DNA of 24,753 nucleotides, taken from contig CAYVUI010000069.1 in NCBI GenBank assembly GCA_964454745.1, forward strand, positions 1 through 24,753, given 5' to 3'. This DNA comes from CAYVUI01 sp964454745. Its GTDB lineage: Bacteria > Planctomycetota > Phycisphaerae > Sedimentisphaerales > Anaerohalosphaeraceae. Of the stretch, positions 16,713-23,541 are shown piece after piece; the stretch's first letter is position 1, and each line of letters begins with the position of its first letter. Under the pieces are notes generated by a model. It was not told where the DNA came from, did not search any database, and was given only the letters and a program-made list of their open reading frames with translations. Both the position numbers and the translations under genes were made by a program.

Positions 16713-17978
16713 TCATTCCTGCTCCTTCAGCATCGGCGGAAACGACAACTTCAGCAACATCCCAAAATCGTATTCATACCACGGCTGGTAGCACGCCTGG
16801 TAGTTCGGCTGGTCCATCATCGCGGCGTTGGCCACCCAAAGCTTCAATCCCGCCGGCTCAAACAAAACCCGGTGCAGGCACGACTTCATCGCCACCGGCC
16901 GATCCATCAATTCCAGCGCATCCTCAACGCCAATCTCGCCGTATTTCGCCTTCACCTTATCCACCAAATGGTCGTACCGCCCGCCGGCGCTTAAGAGTAC
17001 CGCATCCTCCACCGGCCGCGGCAATCGCTCATGCGTCTCCCCGGGCCGGACCACGTCCATCTTCTCCGGCCAGCACGCCAGCCCCCGCGCCGACGCCGCC
17101 TTGCTGTCCGAGATCACGTAAAAATACTCGCACGTCCGCGCCGACTCGCGGAAAATCGCCACCGCCTCGTCCAGCGTATCCGCCTGCTCCATCCCCATCC
17201 GCATCAAAAATCCCATCGGCACGCCGTCCCACTCGCCCACGCCGCGTCCGCCCATCTCGCCAAACGCGACATGCCGCTCGTTCATCCCCGTCACCGAGCC
17301 GATAAACCCCGCATAGCCCACGTTCACAAACGCATGGCAGCCCGCCGGCTTTTGCACGATCAGCAGCGCATACTCCTGCAAACCCGCATCCGTCATGTAA
17401 TCCAAAATCCGCCCGTGCAAAAGCGTGCCCCCCTTGGTCGCCTCGCCGAACAGCGCAAAGCCCGAGCAATGGAACAGCTCCGGGAAAATGCTCGCAAGCT
17501 GCACATCCTCGACCGGCACCTGCGCCCCGTCCGCCAGGCCGCGCATCTCCTCGATATACCGCTCGGGGATAAACCCCCGCGTCCGCTCCCACGCGGCCTC
17601 AATCGACGAATCATAATACTCGCGAATCTTCTCGGCCGCGTCCGGGCTCATCACGTTCCTGACCGCATCGGTAAACTTGCCGGCACTGGCCGCCCGCGCG
17701 ATAAACAGCACCTTTCGCACCAGCTCCTGCACCTGCCCCCGCAACAGCACCCCATGCTGATACCCCATCTCGTACGGCTCGCCCTTGACGATCAGCACCC
17801 GCGTGCCGGCCATCTCCACCAGTGCCCCCCCGCCGTGCGAGGCCACCAATCGCGGTTGATCCGCCTCGATCACCTCGGCCCCGAACGCCGCCGACGCAAA
17901 AACAGCGAAAATCACCGCCAAAAACCCAACCGCCCAAATCCTCTTGCGTAGAATGCACAGGTATGTAAAATGATACAT
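16713..17978 (-). CDS. C45-type autoproteolytic acyltransferase/hydrolase, secreted
   Basis: 421-residue exported protein of the C45 (acyl-coenzyme A:6-aminopenicillanate acyltransferase-like) Ntn-hydrolase family. Such proenzymes cleave themselves to expose an N-terminal cysteine and then hydrolyse or transfer acyl groups on amides; the substrate here is unknown. A signal peptide (about 12-34, ending AFGA) precedes GEPYEMGYQHGVLLRG (67-82), the family's N-terminal motif. The predicted nucleophile is Cys171 in FHCSGFALFGEATKG, followed by LLHGRILDY (186-194), the expected pattern. A TTG at 17993 would extend it by five residues, but the ATG at 17978 has AAAGG seven bases upstream. The stop codon directly abuts a repeat island. 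The upstream region is shared divergently with the M48 protease gene. Confidence 0.83.
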   Translation of the reverse strand: MYHFTYLCILRKRIWAVGFLAVIFAVFASAAFGAEVIEADQPRLVASHGGGALVEMAGTRVLIVKGEPYEMGYQHGVLLRGQVQELVRKVLFIARAASAGKFTDAVRNVMSPDAAEKIREYYDSSIEAAWERTRGFIPERYIEEMRGLADGAQVPVEDVQLASIFPELFHCSGFALFGEATKGGTLLHGRILDYMTDAGLQEYALLIVQKPAGCHAFVNVGYAGFIGSVTGMNERHVAFGEMGGRGVGEWDGVPMGFLMRMGMEQADTLDEAVAIFRESARTCEYFYVISDSKAASARGLACWPEKMDVVRPGETHERLPRPVEDAVLLSAGGRYDHLVDKVKAKYGEIGVEDALELMDRPVAMKSCLHRVLFEPAGLKLWVANAAMMDQPNYQACYQPWYEYDFGMLLKLSFPPMLKEQE

Positions 17979-18019
17979 AAATCGACCTTTCAATACTGGA
18001 ACAAACGGTAACGTAATGA

Positions 18020-18049
18020 ATTATACGCACAAACGCCTGAATTTGTTAC
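18020..18049 (-). promoter_or_regulatory. Candidate promoter for the C45 gene
   Basis: Minus strand: perfect TATAAT (18025-18020), 18-base spacer and GTAACA (18049-18044) as a fair -35. The start site would be about 35 bases before the ATG at 17978. AACGGTAAC (18004-18012, plus strand) lies seven bases downstream of the -10 box. I see no convincing promoter for the divergent M48 gene, though AT-rich sequence around 18083-18090 is possible. Confidence 0.5.
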
Positions 18050-18121
18050 ACCCAATCGGAACAACAGGTCCAGGTTTACCCATTATATAGATAAGGATTC
18101 ATGCAAAAAAGGAGAAAAAAG

Positions 18122-18916
18122 ATGCGTAATACCATGCTCACAGGCCTCTGTTTCGTCATGCTCACTGCCGCCGGCTGCGCGACCAATCCCGTCACCGGCC
18201 GAAGCGAATTCATGCTGCTCCACCCCACGATGGAAGAACAAAAGGTCATCGGCCGCGAATACGCCCCGCAGGTCCAGCAGGAACTCGGCGGCGAAATTCA
18301 AGACCCCGTTATACAACAATACATCGGCCAGGTCGGCGCCAAAATCGCCGCCGCCAGCCACCGCCCGGACCTCGAATTCCAGTTCACCGCCGTTGAATCC
18401 GAGCAGGTAAACGCCCTGGCCCTGCCCGGCGGATACATCTTCATCACCCGCGGGATGCTCCAGACCCTCGAAACCGAGGACCAGCTCGCCGCCGTGCTCG
18501 CCCACGAGGCCGCACACGTCACCGCCGAGCACTCCGCCTCCATGATCGCCCGGCAGATGGGCATCAACCTGGTCCTAAGCGCCGTCCTCTCCGAAAAAAC
18601 GCCCGACACCGCCGTAAAGGTCGCCAGCTTCGCAGGTCAGATGATCCAGCTCCGCTACAGCCGCGAATTCGAAAAGGAATCCGACGAATTGGGCACCGAC
18701 TACCTCGTCAAAGCCGGCTACAACCCCTACGGAATGGTCGAAGTCATGCGGCACCTCGACCAGCTCAGCTCCAACAGACAACTCGAATTCCTCTCCACGC
18801 ACCCCAACCCCGAAAACCGCCTCGCGCTGATCGAAACCCACATCCAGCAGAAAGGATACAGCTTCATCAAAACCACACCCACCAATTCGTACTCCACAAT
18901 CAAATCCCGACTGTAA
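18122..18916 (+). CDS. M48 family metalloprotease, lipoprotein
   Basis: 264-residue zinc metalloprotease of family M48 (periplasmic BepA/LoiP-like group, often acting on misfolded envelope proteins). The N terminus MRNTMLTGLCFVMLTAAGC has a lipobox with Cys19. The TNPVTGRSEFML segment (21-32) is common in this group. Zinc site: HEAAH (128-132) within AVLAHEAAHVTAEHS, with the third ligand probably Glu186 in FEKESDELGTDYL. STHPNPENRL (225-234) is the conserved C-terminal motif. An upstream ATG at 18101 is in frame, but the ATG at 18122 has AAGGAG at seven bases spacing and starts at the signal peptide. A GTAG/GCAG-type hairpin repeat begins four bases after the stop codon. Confidence 0.9.
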   Translation: MRNTMLTGLCFVMLTAAGCATNPVTGRSEFMLLHPTMEEQKVIGREYAPQVQQELGGEIQDPVIQQYIGQVGAKIAAASHRPDLEFQFTAVESEQVNALALPGGYIFITRGMLQTLETEDQLAAVLAHEAAHVTAEHSASMIARQMGINLVLSAVLSEKTPDTAVKVASFAGQMIQLRYSREFEKESDELGTDYLVKAGYNPYGMVEVMRHLDQLSSNRQLEFLSTHPNPENRLALIETHIQQKGYSFIKTTPTNSYSTIKSRL

Positions 18917-18919
18917 TCC

Positions 18920-18973
18920 GCAGGATGCCGTTGATTTCGTTTGGCGAAGCCATCGAAAGAAACGCATGCTGAT
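18920..18973 (+). repeat. REP-like hairpin, family R, copy R3
   Basis: A 54-base imperfect palindrome starting with GCAG (the other full copies have GTAG). Outer arms ATGC-C-GTT (18925-18932) and AACGCAT (18961-18967) pair with one bulged C; inner arms TTTCG and CGAAA enclose GGCGAAGCC. Related to 23060-23113 and 24676-24728. The C18928-G18964 pair replaces T-A and T-G pairs in the other copies, so pairing is kept. It begins four bases after the M48 stop codon. The following 230 bases (18974-19202) are AT-rich, with nothing I can identify. Confidence 0.8.
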
Positions 18974-19202
18974 TAAAAACTATGGAAAAACAAAACAATA
19001 ATCCCAAACCTCCGCTGGACAATCGATTCTCCCCCAGCAGACCTTGAAACACCAGCAGAGAACAAAAAACACCAATCAACTTTTGATTTCCATATTAAAA
19101 AAACCGGATACATAAATCCCGCACTTTTTGCCTGGATCAATTTTCCCCTTTTTCAAAATGCTGCGCTTCTTAAAAAAACATCTTCTCTATTATTTTTCCT
19201 TC

Positions 19203-19256
19203 TTCATGCTCTTCATTATCTTCATGGTAATAACACTCACCATGAAGAACATAAAG
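19203..19256. repeat. TTCAT nonamer repeat with inverted arm (family F)
   Basis: Three tandem nonamers, TTCATGCTC, TTCATTATC and TTCATGGTA (19203-19229), are followed by an inverted arm. The arm at 19211-19228 pairs with 19239-19256 at 15 of 18 positions, with a perfect core CTTCATGGT/ACCATGAAG and a 10-base loop. It lies in the 414-base gap between the converging M48 and glycosidase-like genes. I recall similar CTTCATG/CATGAAG repeats between genes of unrelated bacteria. Confidence 0.65.
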
Positions 19257-19285
19257 TGATTGAAGTCTACCACACAAAACTTTCC

Positions 19286-19325
19286 AATTTCTTTCCGCGT
19301 TTTTTTGCGCCTTTCGCGGTCTAAA
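19286..19325 (-). repeat. CGCGAAA-type repeat, copy E1
   Basis: On the minus strand a purine-rich stretch with ACCGCGAAAGGCGC followed by an A-run, CGCGGAAAG and AAATT. It corresponds to 23116-23155 with small substitutions and a one-base shift, and both copies end in the same AATTTCTTTC on the plus strand. The element stops six bases before the stop codon of the glycosidase-like gene. Confidence 0.6.
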
Positions 19326-19330
19326 AACTC

Positions 19331-21217
19331 TTACCTGTCCCCAAAAGTCACAATCGCCCATTCCTTTATATCCGGGACACTCACGGTAACACCCCCCCTG
19401 CTGGAACGCACCTTCAGTGATACCGCCGCGCTGCCGGGTCGATGCAGTTTCGCGCCCGCAGGCTTCATAGTACCGAATAAATCTTCACTTAGCCATACAG
19501 TTGTTTCACCGATTACCTCAGCCCCGGTATTGACCAGGTGAACCGCCACGCCGCCCTCTTGCACCCGGGGCAAAACCAGGATATCCTTCGAGCCTGCAAC
19601 CCGGTATGAAGGCTTTAGCCCGGCCTTGAGCATCTTTTCCGCGGCCGTATCCGCAATAGCTTCCAGCGAGACCTCCGGCTGCTCGGGCTCTTTCTCCTCG
19701 TCGGACTCATTGAGATCAAGATCATGCATCGCCTGGACCTGCGTTTTGGCTTTCTGTTGATTGGCAAACAGCGCCGGCAAAATCTCCCCCCTGTACGAAG
19801 CGGTTCCCCGATGGATTGCTTCTTCAAATCGCTTCCAGTCCCGGTCAGCAAAATCCCCCTTTTTACCGGCAATCCAGACCGGCCTGTGCGCCTCAAAATC
19901 TTTCGCATAAATTGGAACATGCACAAATTCGTTCCTGTCTGTCCCGCACACGGAATAGGAAAACAGCACCCCCCTTTTCTGCAGCGCTTCACTCAGGGCC
20001 AAAAGCCCCGGTTCGTATTCTTCTTTCACAAAGGGCACCAATATCATCACATCCGAATACGACCTGTACCCGTCAAACAAACCGGGATTCTCATCTATGA
20101 AAGCCACCATATCTTCATAATCCTTAATATCACCATACCAGCGGGGCGCATCATGAATATAAATATCCCACGGCATCAGTACGTGATGCCCCAGCGCGTA
20201 AGAAAGAGCAATCGCCTGCCGGGTTTCCTCCACCGTCGGCGTTTTCGCCACCTTCTTGATGGACGCGACAAACTCCAGGTTCATCGCATCGGCCAGCCGG
20301 CAGCAATGCACCCATTCCGCCGCCGTCTTTTTGTCCACGTAATACTCACCGATAATATAATCCAGGTAATCCAGGATCGGGCACCGCGAAAAACCAAACG
20401 TCCCCGCCATTTCGGGCACCATATTCATCGAAAGCGTCAGCGGCTTGCCGGTTTTCGCCTTCCACAAATCCAGCAGCCCGGTCTTATACTTGCGACCCGC
20501 GTACGCCTGGTACCGCTCAAATTCCCGGGCCAGCGGCAGCGATTCCCGCTTCGACTCATACTCTGAATTGGTTTTAATGCCTTTTGCCTCTTTCAGGTAT
20601 CGCCCGTAATCAAAGCCGTCCCATGTCGTCACCCCCGCCGGATAGCTGACACCCTCATCCCGGCAATACTTCGCAAAATCCTTCGTACAGAACTCGCAAA
20701 AACATGTCGCCCAGCCGTAATGAAAAGACGTAAAATTCGTCAGCGCCTCATCATGCTGAACACTGTCAGTTCCCAAATCAGCCCATTTCATCGCTGTCGT
20801 ATATTGCGCGAAGGTAAAACCGGGATTGTTCATGCAGCCCCGGTACCGCCCGTGCGCGGTCGCCGGTTGGCCCCCAAAGGCCACGAGGGCATAATTGGCC
20901 TCCTGCGTACCCGAGGCGATGGCCCCCGCGTAAGTCCCCCCGCTTTCGTGCAGCATTTTGAGCAGGGAAGGAGAATTCGCATAAGTCCATTCCAGCCGGT
21001 CGGCCCGCCACTGCTTCAAGGCCTCTTCCTTGGGGACCGAACCGGAAGTATTACTCAGAATCCTCATCATAAGATCGGACTTCTCGATCCCCGCCTGGTT
21101 GCGGGTATCCCGCTGATACGTACTCAACGAACTCGTCCCCGCAAGACACAGCGAAGCCGGGACAATCACCAGGAATGCGAAAAAATATACCGTTTTATTG
21201 AAATGCTTCTTTCCCAT
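19331..21217 (-). CDS. Secreted glycosidase-like protein (GH-A/GH42-like TIM barrel candidate)
   Basis: 628-residue exported protein. I cannot place it in a named family, but the layout resembles clan GH-A or beta-galactosidase-like enzymes: a signal peptide (about 9-26, ending CLAG); a putative TIM barrel (about 60-380) with SVQHDEALTNF (152-162); the CFCEFCTKDFAKYC cysteine segment (172-185), common in such proteins at the end of a barrel strand; LSMNMVPE (262-269) and HHVLMPWDIYIHD (344-356); a Rossmann-like domain (about 385-490) like the trimerisation domain of GH42 enzymes; a Glu/Asp-rich linker (about 500-520); and a C-terminal beta domain. The frame is open to 21313, but that start lies in the -10 box; the ATG at 21217 has CAGGAGAG upstream and begins the signal peptide. 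Catalytic residues are not certain; D156/E157 are candidates. Confidence 0.6.
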   Translation of the reverse strand: MGKKHFNKTVYFFAFLVIVPASLCLAGTSSLSTYQRDTRNQAGIEKSDLMMRILSNTSGSVPKEEALKQWRADRLEWTYANSPSLLKMLHESGGTYAGAIASGTQEANYALVAFGGQPATAHGRYRGCMNNPGFTFAQYTTAMKWADLGTDSVQHDEALTNFTSFHYGWATCFCEFCTKDFAKYCRDEGVSYPAGVTTWDGFDYGRYLKEAKGIKTNSEYESKRESLPLAREFERYQAYAGRKYKTGLLDLWKAKTGKPLTLSMNMVPEMAGTFGFSRCPILDYLDYIIGEYYVDKKTAAEWVHCCRLADAMNLEFVASIKKVAKTPTVEETRQAIALSYALGHHVLMPWDIYIHDAPRWYGDIKDYEDMVAFIDENPGLFDGYRSYSDVMILVPFVKEEYEPGLLALSEALQKRGVLFSYSVCGTDRNEFVHVPIYAKDFEAHRPVWIAGKKGDFADRDWKRFEEAIHRGTASYRGEILPALFANQQKAKTQVQAMHDLDLNESDEEKEPEQPEVSLEAIADTAAEKMLKAGLKPSYRVAGSKDILVLPRVQEGGVAVHLVNTGAEVIGETTVWLSEDLFGTMKPAGAKLHRPGSAAVSLKVRSSRGGVTVSVPDIKEWAIVTFGDR

Positions 21218-21311
21218 GTCTCTCTCCTGTATGTAAATTTGATAATGATAGTATTTCAACGCAGGCAATTGCAAAAGTGTCTCTTTTTCAGAAGAAACGA
21301 CTCCACGTATC

Positions 21312-21340
21312 ACTATACGCCAATTTCAGCATTAGATCAA
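21312..21340 (-). promoter_or_regulatory. Promoter for the glycosidase-like gene
   Basis: Minus strand: TTGATC (21340-21335), 17-base spacer and TATAGT (21317-21312), a good sigma-70-type promoter with a leader of about 88 bases. The same -35 TTGATC with a 17-base spacer is used before the PEP-CTERM gene. AACGACTCC (21296-21304, plus strand) lies seven bases downstream of the -10 box. Confidence 0.6.
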
Positions 21341-21357
21341 GTCTCGTAGATAATAAA

Positions 21358-21430
21358 GCATCGGCCGAAGACCGTATCCATTTATCGAGTGAGCTTGTCG
21401 AACGAGATAACCGAGGCCTCCAATCGAGAG
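21358..21430 (+). repeat. Palindromic repeat island C2
   Basis: Head hairpin CGGCC-GAA-GACCG (21362-21374, with one C/A mismatch), then a segment at 21384-21421 matching island C1 at 34 of 38 positions. The TTATC/GATAA stem here replaces TTGTC/GACAA in C1, a compensated change. It lies upstream of both divergent genes. The stretch 21431-21534 shows nothing I can identify apart from a short TGCCTAAGGCA palindrome at 21514-21524. Confidence 0.75.
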
Positions 21431-21534
21431 AGCGGTTACAAAACGATATTACTTCCTTGAGTTCTATGTGCAAATCGTGCCTGTGTGCAAACCAAATACT
21501 TACCTGCCTAAGGCAGCGAGATTGGAGAATTGTC

Positions 21535-21590
21535 CCGGCCGTCAGGCCGGATTCCACACTCTACTTTCAACTTTCTCCCCACTGGTCCGA
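21535..21590 (+). repeat. CCGGCC hairpin plus pyrimidine-rich tail, copy A5
   Basis: Perfect six-pair hairpin CCGGCC-GTCA-GGCCGG (21535-21550), then ATTCCACACTCTACTTTC and a pyrimidine-rich tail. It is the most diverged of five copies (others at 22989, 23171, 23333 and 24559). Confidence 0.7.
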
Positions 21591-21672
21591 AGGGTTAGCC
21601 TCTTTCCCGCGGTTTCCCCCTCTATTCGTATTTTCACAAATATCCCTGCCAAACCCATCTCAAAATGAAACC

Positions 21673-21700
21673 TTGAATTTTGCAATCTATTTGCTATCCT
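21673..21700 (+). promoter_or_regulatory. Candidate promoter for the mechanosensitive channel gene
   Basis: TTGAAT (21673-21678), 16-base spacer and TATCCT (21695-21700), giving a leader of about 45 bases. The leader has a six-pair hairpin TCAGCC-GCCT-GGCTGA (21716-21731) just before the AAGGAG ribosome binding site, which could tune translation. Confidence 0.45.
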
Positions 21701-21751
21701 ATTGAAAAATGAGTCTCAGCCGCCTGGCTGAATACGCAAAAGGAGTAAGCA

Positions 21752-22966
21752 ATGAACATGGAAACCATATATGAATGGATACAGAGCCTGTCACTTCCGC
21801 CGCTGGCCGAACGTGCGATCCACCTGGCCATCGTACTGGTCATTGCGTACCTGGCCAACCTCATCACCAAAAAACTCATCCTCAAAGCCGTCAACCGCGT
21901 GATCCAAACCACCCGCACCCAGTGGGACGATATCCTGATGCGCCGCCACGTGTTCACGATGATGTCGCACCTGGTCCCCGCGATCATCATCTACGCCTTT
22001 GCCCCCGGGTTCATCATCAACATGCAGCTTCTCGCCATCATCTACATGATCATCGTCGGCCTGCTGGTCCTAAACGCCTTCCTCAACAGCGTCATCGATA
22101 TCTACCGCACTTACGAATTCGCCCGCCGCGTCCCCATCCGCGGTTTCATGCAGGTCGTCAAGCTCATCGCCGCCATCGCCGCCGGCATTATTATCATCGG
22201 CCTGATCGTCGACAAGGACCCCACCAACATCCTGACCGGCTTCGGCGCGATGACCGCCGTCCTGATGCTGATCTTCAAAGACGCCATCCTCGGTTTCGTT
22301 GCCGGCATTCAACTGTCCGCCAACAACATGGTCCACATCGGCGACTGGATCGACATGCCCAAATACGGCGCCGACGGCGACGTCATTGACATCACGCTGA
22401 CCACCGTCAAGGTCCAGAACTGGGACAAAACCATCGCCACCATTCCCGCGTATTCACTGATCAGCGATTCATTCAAAAACTGGCGCGGCATGAGCGAGTC
22501 CGGCGGACGCCGCATCAAACGATCGATCAACCTCGACATGAACACCATTCGCTTCTGCGATGAGCAGATGATCGAAAAATTCCGCCATATCCAGTTCATT
22601 GCCGAGTACATCGACGCCAAAAAACGCGAGATCGACGAACACAACGTAGCCGCCAACGTGGACGACAGCGAACTGGTCAACGGCCGCCGCATGACCAACG
22701 TCGGCACATTCCGCGCCTACGTAATCGCCTACCTGAAGAACCACCCCATGATCAATCGCGACATGACCTTCCTCGTCCGGCAGCTCCAGCCGACCGAAAA
22801 CGGCCTGCCGATCGAAATCTACGTCTTCAGCAGCGACAAGGTCTGGGCCAGTTACGAAGCCATCCAGGCGGACATCTTCGACCACATCCTGGCCGCCATC
22901 CCCAACTTCGGCCTCCGCGTCTTCCAGAACCCCACCGGCTCCGACTTCACCCGACTTGTCAATTAG
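21752..22966 (+). CDS. ybdG: MscS-family mechanosensitive channel, YbdG/MscM-like
   Basis: 404-residue inner-membrane channel of the MscS superfamily that opens under membrane tension and protects against osmotic downshock. About five membrane segments are visible (roughly 22-40, 68-88, 92-115, 133-153 and the pore-lining 160-187, GFGAMTAVLMLIFKDAILGF). The conserved cytoplasmic beta domain starts HIGDWIDMPKYGADGDV (195-211) and continues with TTVKVQNWDKTIATIPAYSL and SDSFKNWRGM. These words are nearly those of E. coli YbdG, including the insertion typical of that subgroup. AAGGAG lies seven bases before the ATG. It is a lone gene with its own promoter candidate. A CCGGCC hairpin repeat starts 22 bases after its stop. 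Confidence 0.9.
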   Translation: MNMETIYEWIQSLSLPPLAERAIHLAIVLVIAYLANLITKKLILKAVNRVIQTTRTQWDDILMRRHVFTMMSHLVPAIIIYAFAPGFIINMQLLAIIYMIIVGLLVLNAFLNSVIDIYRTYEFARRVPIRGFMQVVKLIAAIAAGIIIIGLIVDKDPTNILTGFGAMTAVLMLIFKDAILGFVAGIQLSANNMVHIGDWIDMPKYGADGDVIDITLTTVKVQNWDKTIATIPAYSLISDSFKNWRGMSESGGRRIKRSINLDMNTIRFCDEQMIEKFRHIQFIAEYIDAKKREIDEHNVAANVDDSELVNGRRMTNVGTFRAYVIAYLKNHPMINRDMTFLVRQLQPTENGLPIEIYVFSSDKVWASYEAIQADIFDHILAAIPNFGLRVFQNPTGSDFTRLVN

Positions 22967-22988
22967 GGACAGCCGCCAATTAAAACGC

Positions 22989-23057
22989 CCGGCCGCATGG
23001 CCGGATTCCATGCTCTATTTTCAACTTTCTCCTATCTCCCCTCTGGCCCATCGGGCC
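22989..23057 (+). repeat. CCGGCC hairpin plus tail, copy A1
   Basis: Perfect hairpin CCGGCC-GCAT-GGCCGG (22989-23004), then ATTCCATGCTCTATTTTC and a pyrimidine-rich tract, ending with a second hairpin GGCCC-ATC-GGGCC (23045-23057). Bases 23005-23050 are identical to 24574-24619 over 46 positions, and 23005-23037 also to 23348-23380. There is no T-run after the first hairpin, so it is not a canonical terminator for the channel gene. Confidence 0.85.
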
Positions 23058-23059
23058 CC

Positions 23060-23113
23060 GTAGGATGTCGTTGATTTCGATAGGCGAAGCTATCGAAAGA
23101 AACACATGCTGAT
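23060..23113 (+). repeat. REP-like hairpin with GTAG foot, family R, copy R1
   Basis: GTAG (23060-23063), outer arm ATGT-C-GTT (23065-23072) pairing with AACACAT (23101-23107) with one bulged C, and a perfect nine-pair inner stem TTTCGATAG/CTATCGAAA (23075-23083/23090-23098) with loop GCGAAG. It directly follows repeat A1; the A-R junction recurs at 24661-24728 (65 of 68 positions identical). Confidence 0.85.
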
Positions 23114-23115
23114 AA

Positions 23116-23155
23116 AATTTCTTTCGTGTTTTTCGCGCATTTCGCGGTTTATAAA
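23116..23155 (-). repeat. CGCGAAA-type repeat, copy E2
   Basis: Minus strand carries AAACCGCGAAATGCGCG followed by AAAAACACGAAAG and AAATT, the counterpart of copy E1 at 19286-19325. It follows REP copy R1 with two bases between. Confidence 0.6.
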
Positions 23156-23170
23156 AAATAAAAAAAGCCC

Positions 23171-23220
23171 CGGCCGCAGGCCGATCCCATGCTCGACTCT
23201 CTACCCTCAATTTTCTTCCC
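23171..23220 (+). repeat. CGGCC hairpin, diverged copy A2
   Basis: Hairpin CGGCC-GCA-GGCCG (23171-23183) followed by a diverged pyrimidine-rich tail beginning ATCCCATGCTC. The loop is one base shorter than in copies A3 and A4. Confidence 0.6.
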
Positions 23221-23228
23221 TCTGTAGC

Positions 23229-23249
23229 GTAGGGTGGGCCGTGCCCACC
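23229..23249 (+). repeat. GTAG-footed GGTGGGC/GCCCACC hairpin, copy D1
   Basis: GTAG (23229-23232) directly followed by a perfect seven-pair stem GGTGGGC/GCCCACC (23233-23239/23243-23249) with loop CGT. Four bases downstream lies AACGATACCGTT (23253-23264), a dodecamer found again in the PEP-CTERM promoter (24273-24284). Confidence 0.75.
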
Positions 23250-23295
23250 ATAAACGATACCGTTTCACATGTGCATTTCAAACCTGTTTACAAAG

Positions 23296-23315
23296 GTAGG
23301 GTGGGCTCTGCCCAC
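23296..23315 (+). repeat. GTAG-footed GTGGGC/GCCCAC hairpin, copy D2
   Basis: GTAG (23296-23299), then a six-pair stem GTGGGC/GCCCAC (23301-23306/23310-23315) with loop TCT. Same orientation as D1, 67 bases away. Confidence 0.75.
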
Positions 23316-23332
23316 GCGGATAAAAACAGCCC

Positions 23333-23400
23333 CGGCCGCAAGGCCGAATTCCATGCTCTATTTTCAACTTTCTCCTATCTACTTTCTGGCCCATCGAGCC
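23333..23400 (+). repeat. CGGCC hairpin plus tail, copy A3
   Basis: CGGCC-GCAA-GGCCG (23333-23346), then 33 bases (23348-23380) identical to copies A1 and A4, ending with the decayed second hairpin GGCCC-ATC-GAGCC. It is followed by CATGCTGAT, the 3' end of the R family without its hairpin. Confidence 0.8.
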
Positions 23401-23424
23401 CTGCCCATGCTGATAATTAAGCCT

Positions 23425-23437
23425 CGTCCGCAGGACG
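23425..23437 (+). repeat. Short hairpin CGTCC-GCA-GGACG (C-type head, copy C4)
   Basis: Perfect five-pair stem with a three-base loop, resembling the head hairpins of islands C1-C3 in position and in the GTATCC that follows, but with different stem bases. The 50 bases after it show nothing else. Confidence 0.5.
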
Positions 23438-23487
23438 TATCCTTGTATGCCCTGAATTGACATTTTCAGTATTCCTGTCGGGCGCAT

Positions 23488-23511
23488 AAAAAAGGGCCGC
23501 GAAAGCGGCCC
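23488..23511 (-). terminator. Intrinsic terminator of the PEP-CTERM gene
   Basis: Minus strand: GGGCCGC-TTTC-GCGGCCC (23511-23494), a perfect seven-pair GC stem, followed by six T bases (23493-23488). It ends transcription 31 bases after the stop codon and separates the gene from the repeat island. Confidence 0.9.
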
Positions 23512-23541
23512 GTTGAGGGATCAATATCTTTCACCCCGACA

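Noticed and set aside
22989..23004. CCGGCC-GCAT-GGCCGG as terminator of the channel gene
   Set aside because: No T-run follows on either strand and the same hairpin heads repeat copies elsewhere, so I call it a repeat. It may still block exonucleases.
22967..23541. CRISPR-like array in the repeat-rich gap
   Set aside because: Repeats differ in family, spacing is irregular, there are no uniform spacers and no cas gene is nearby.
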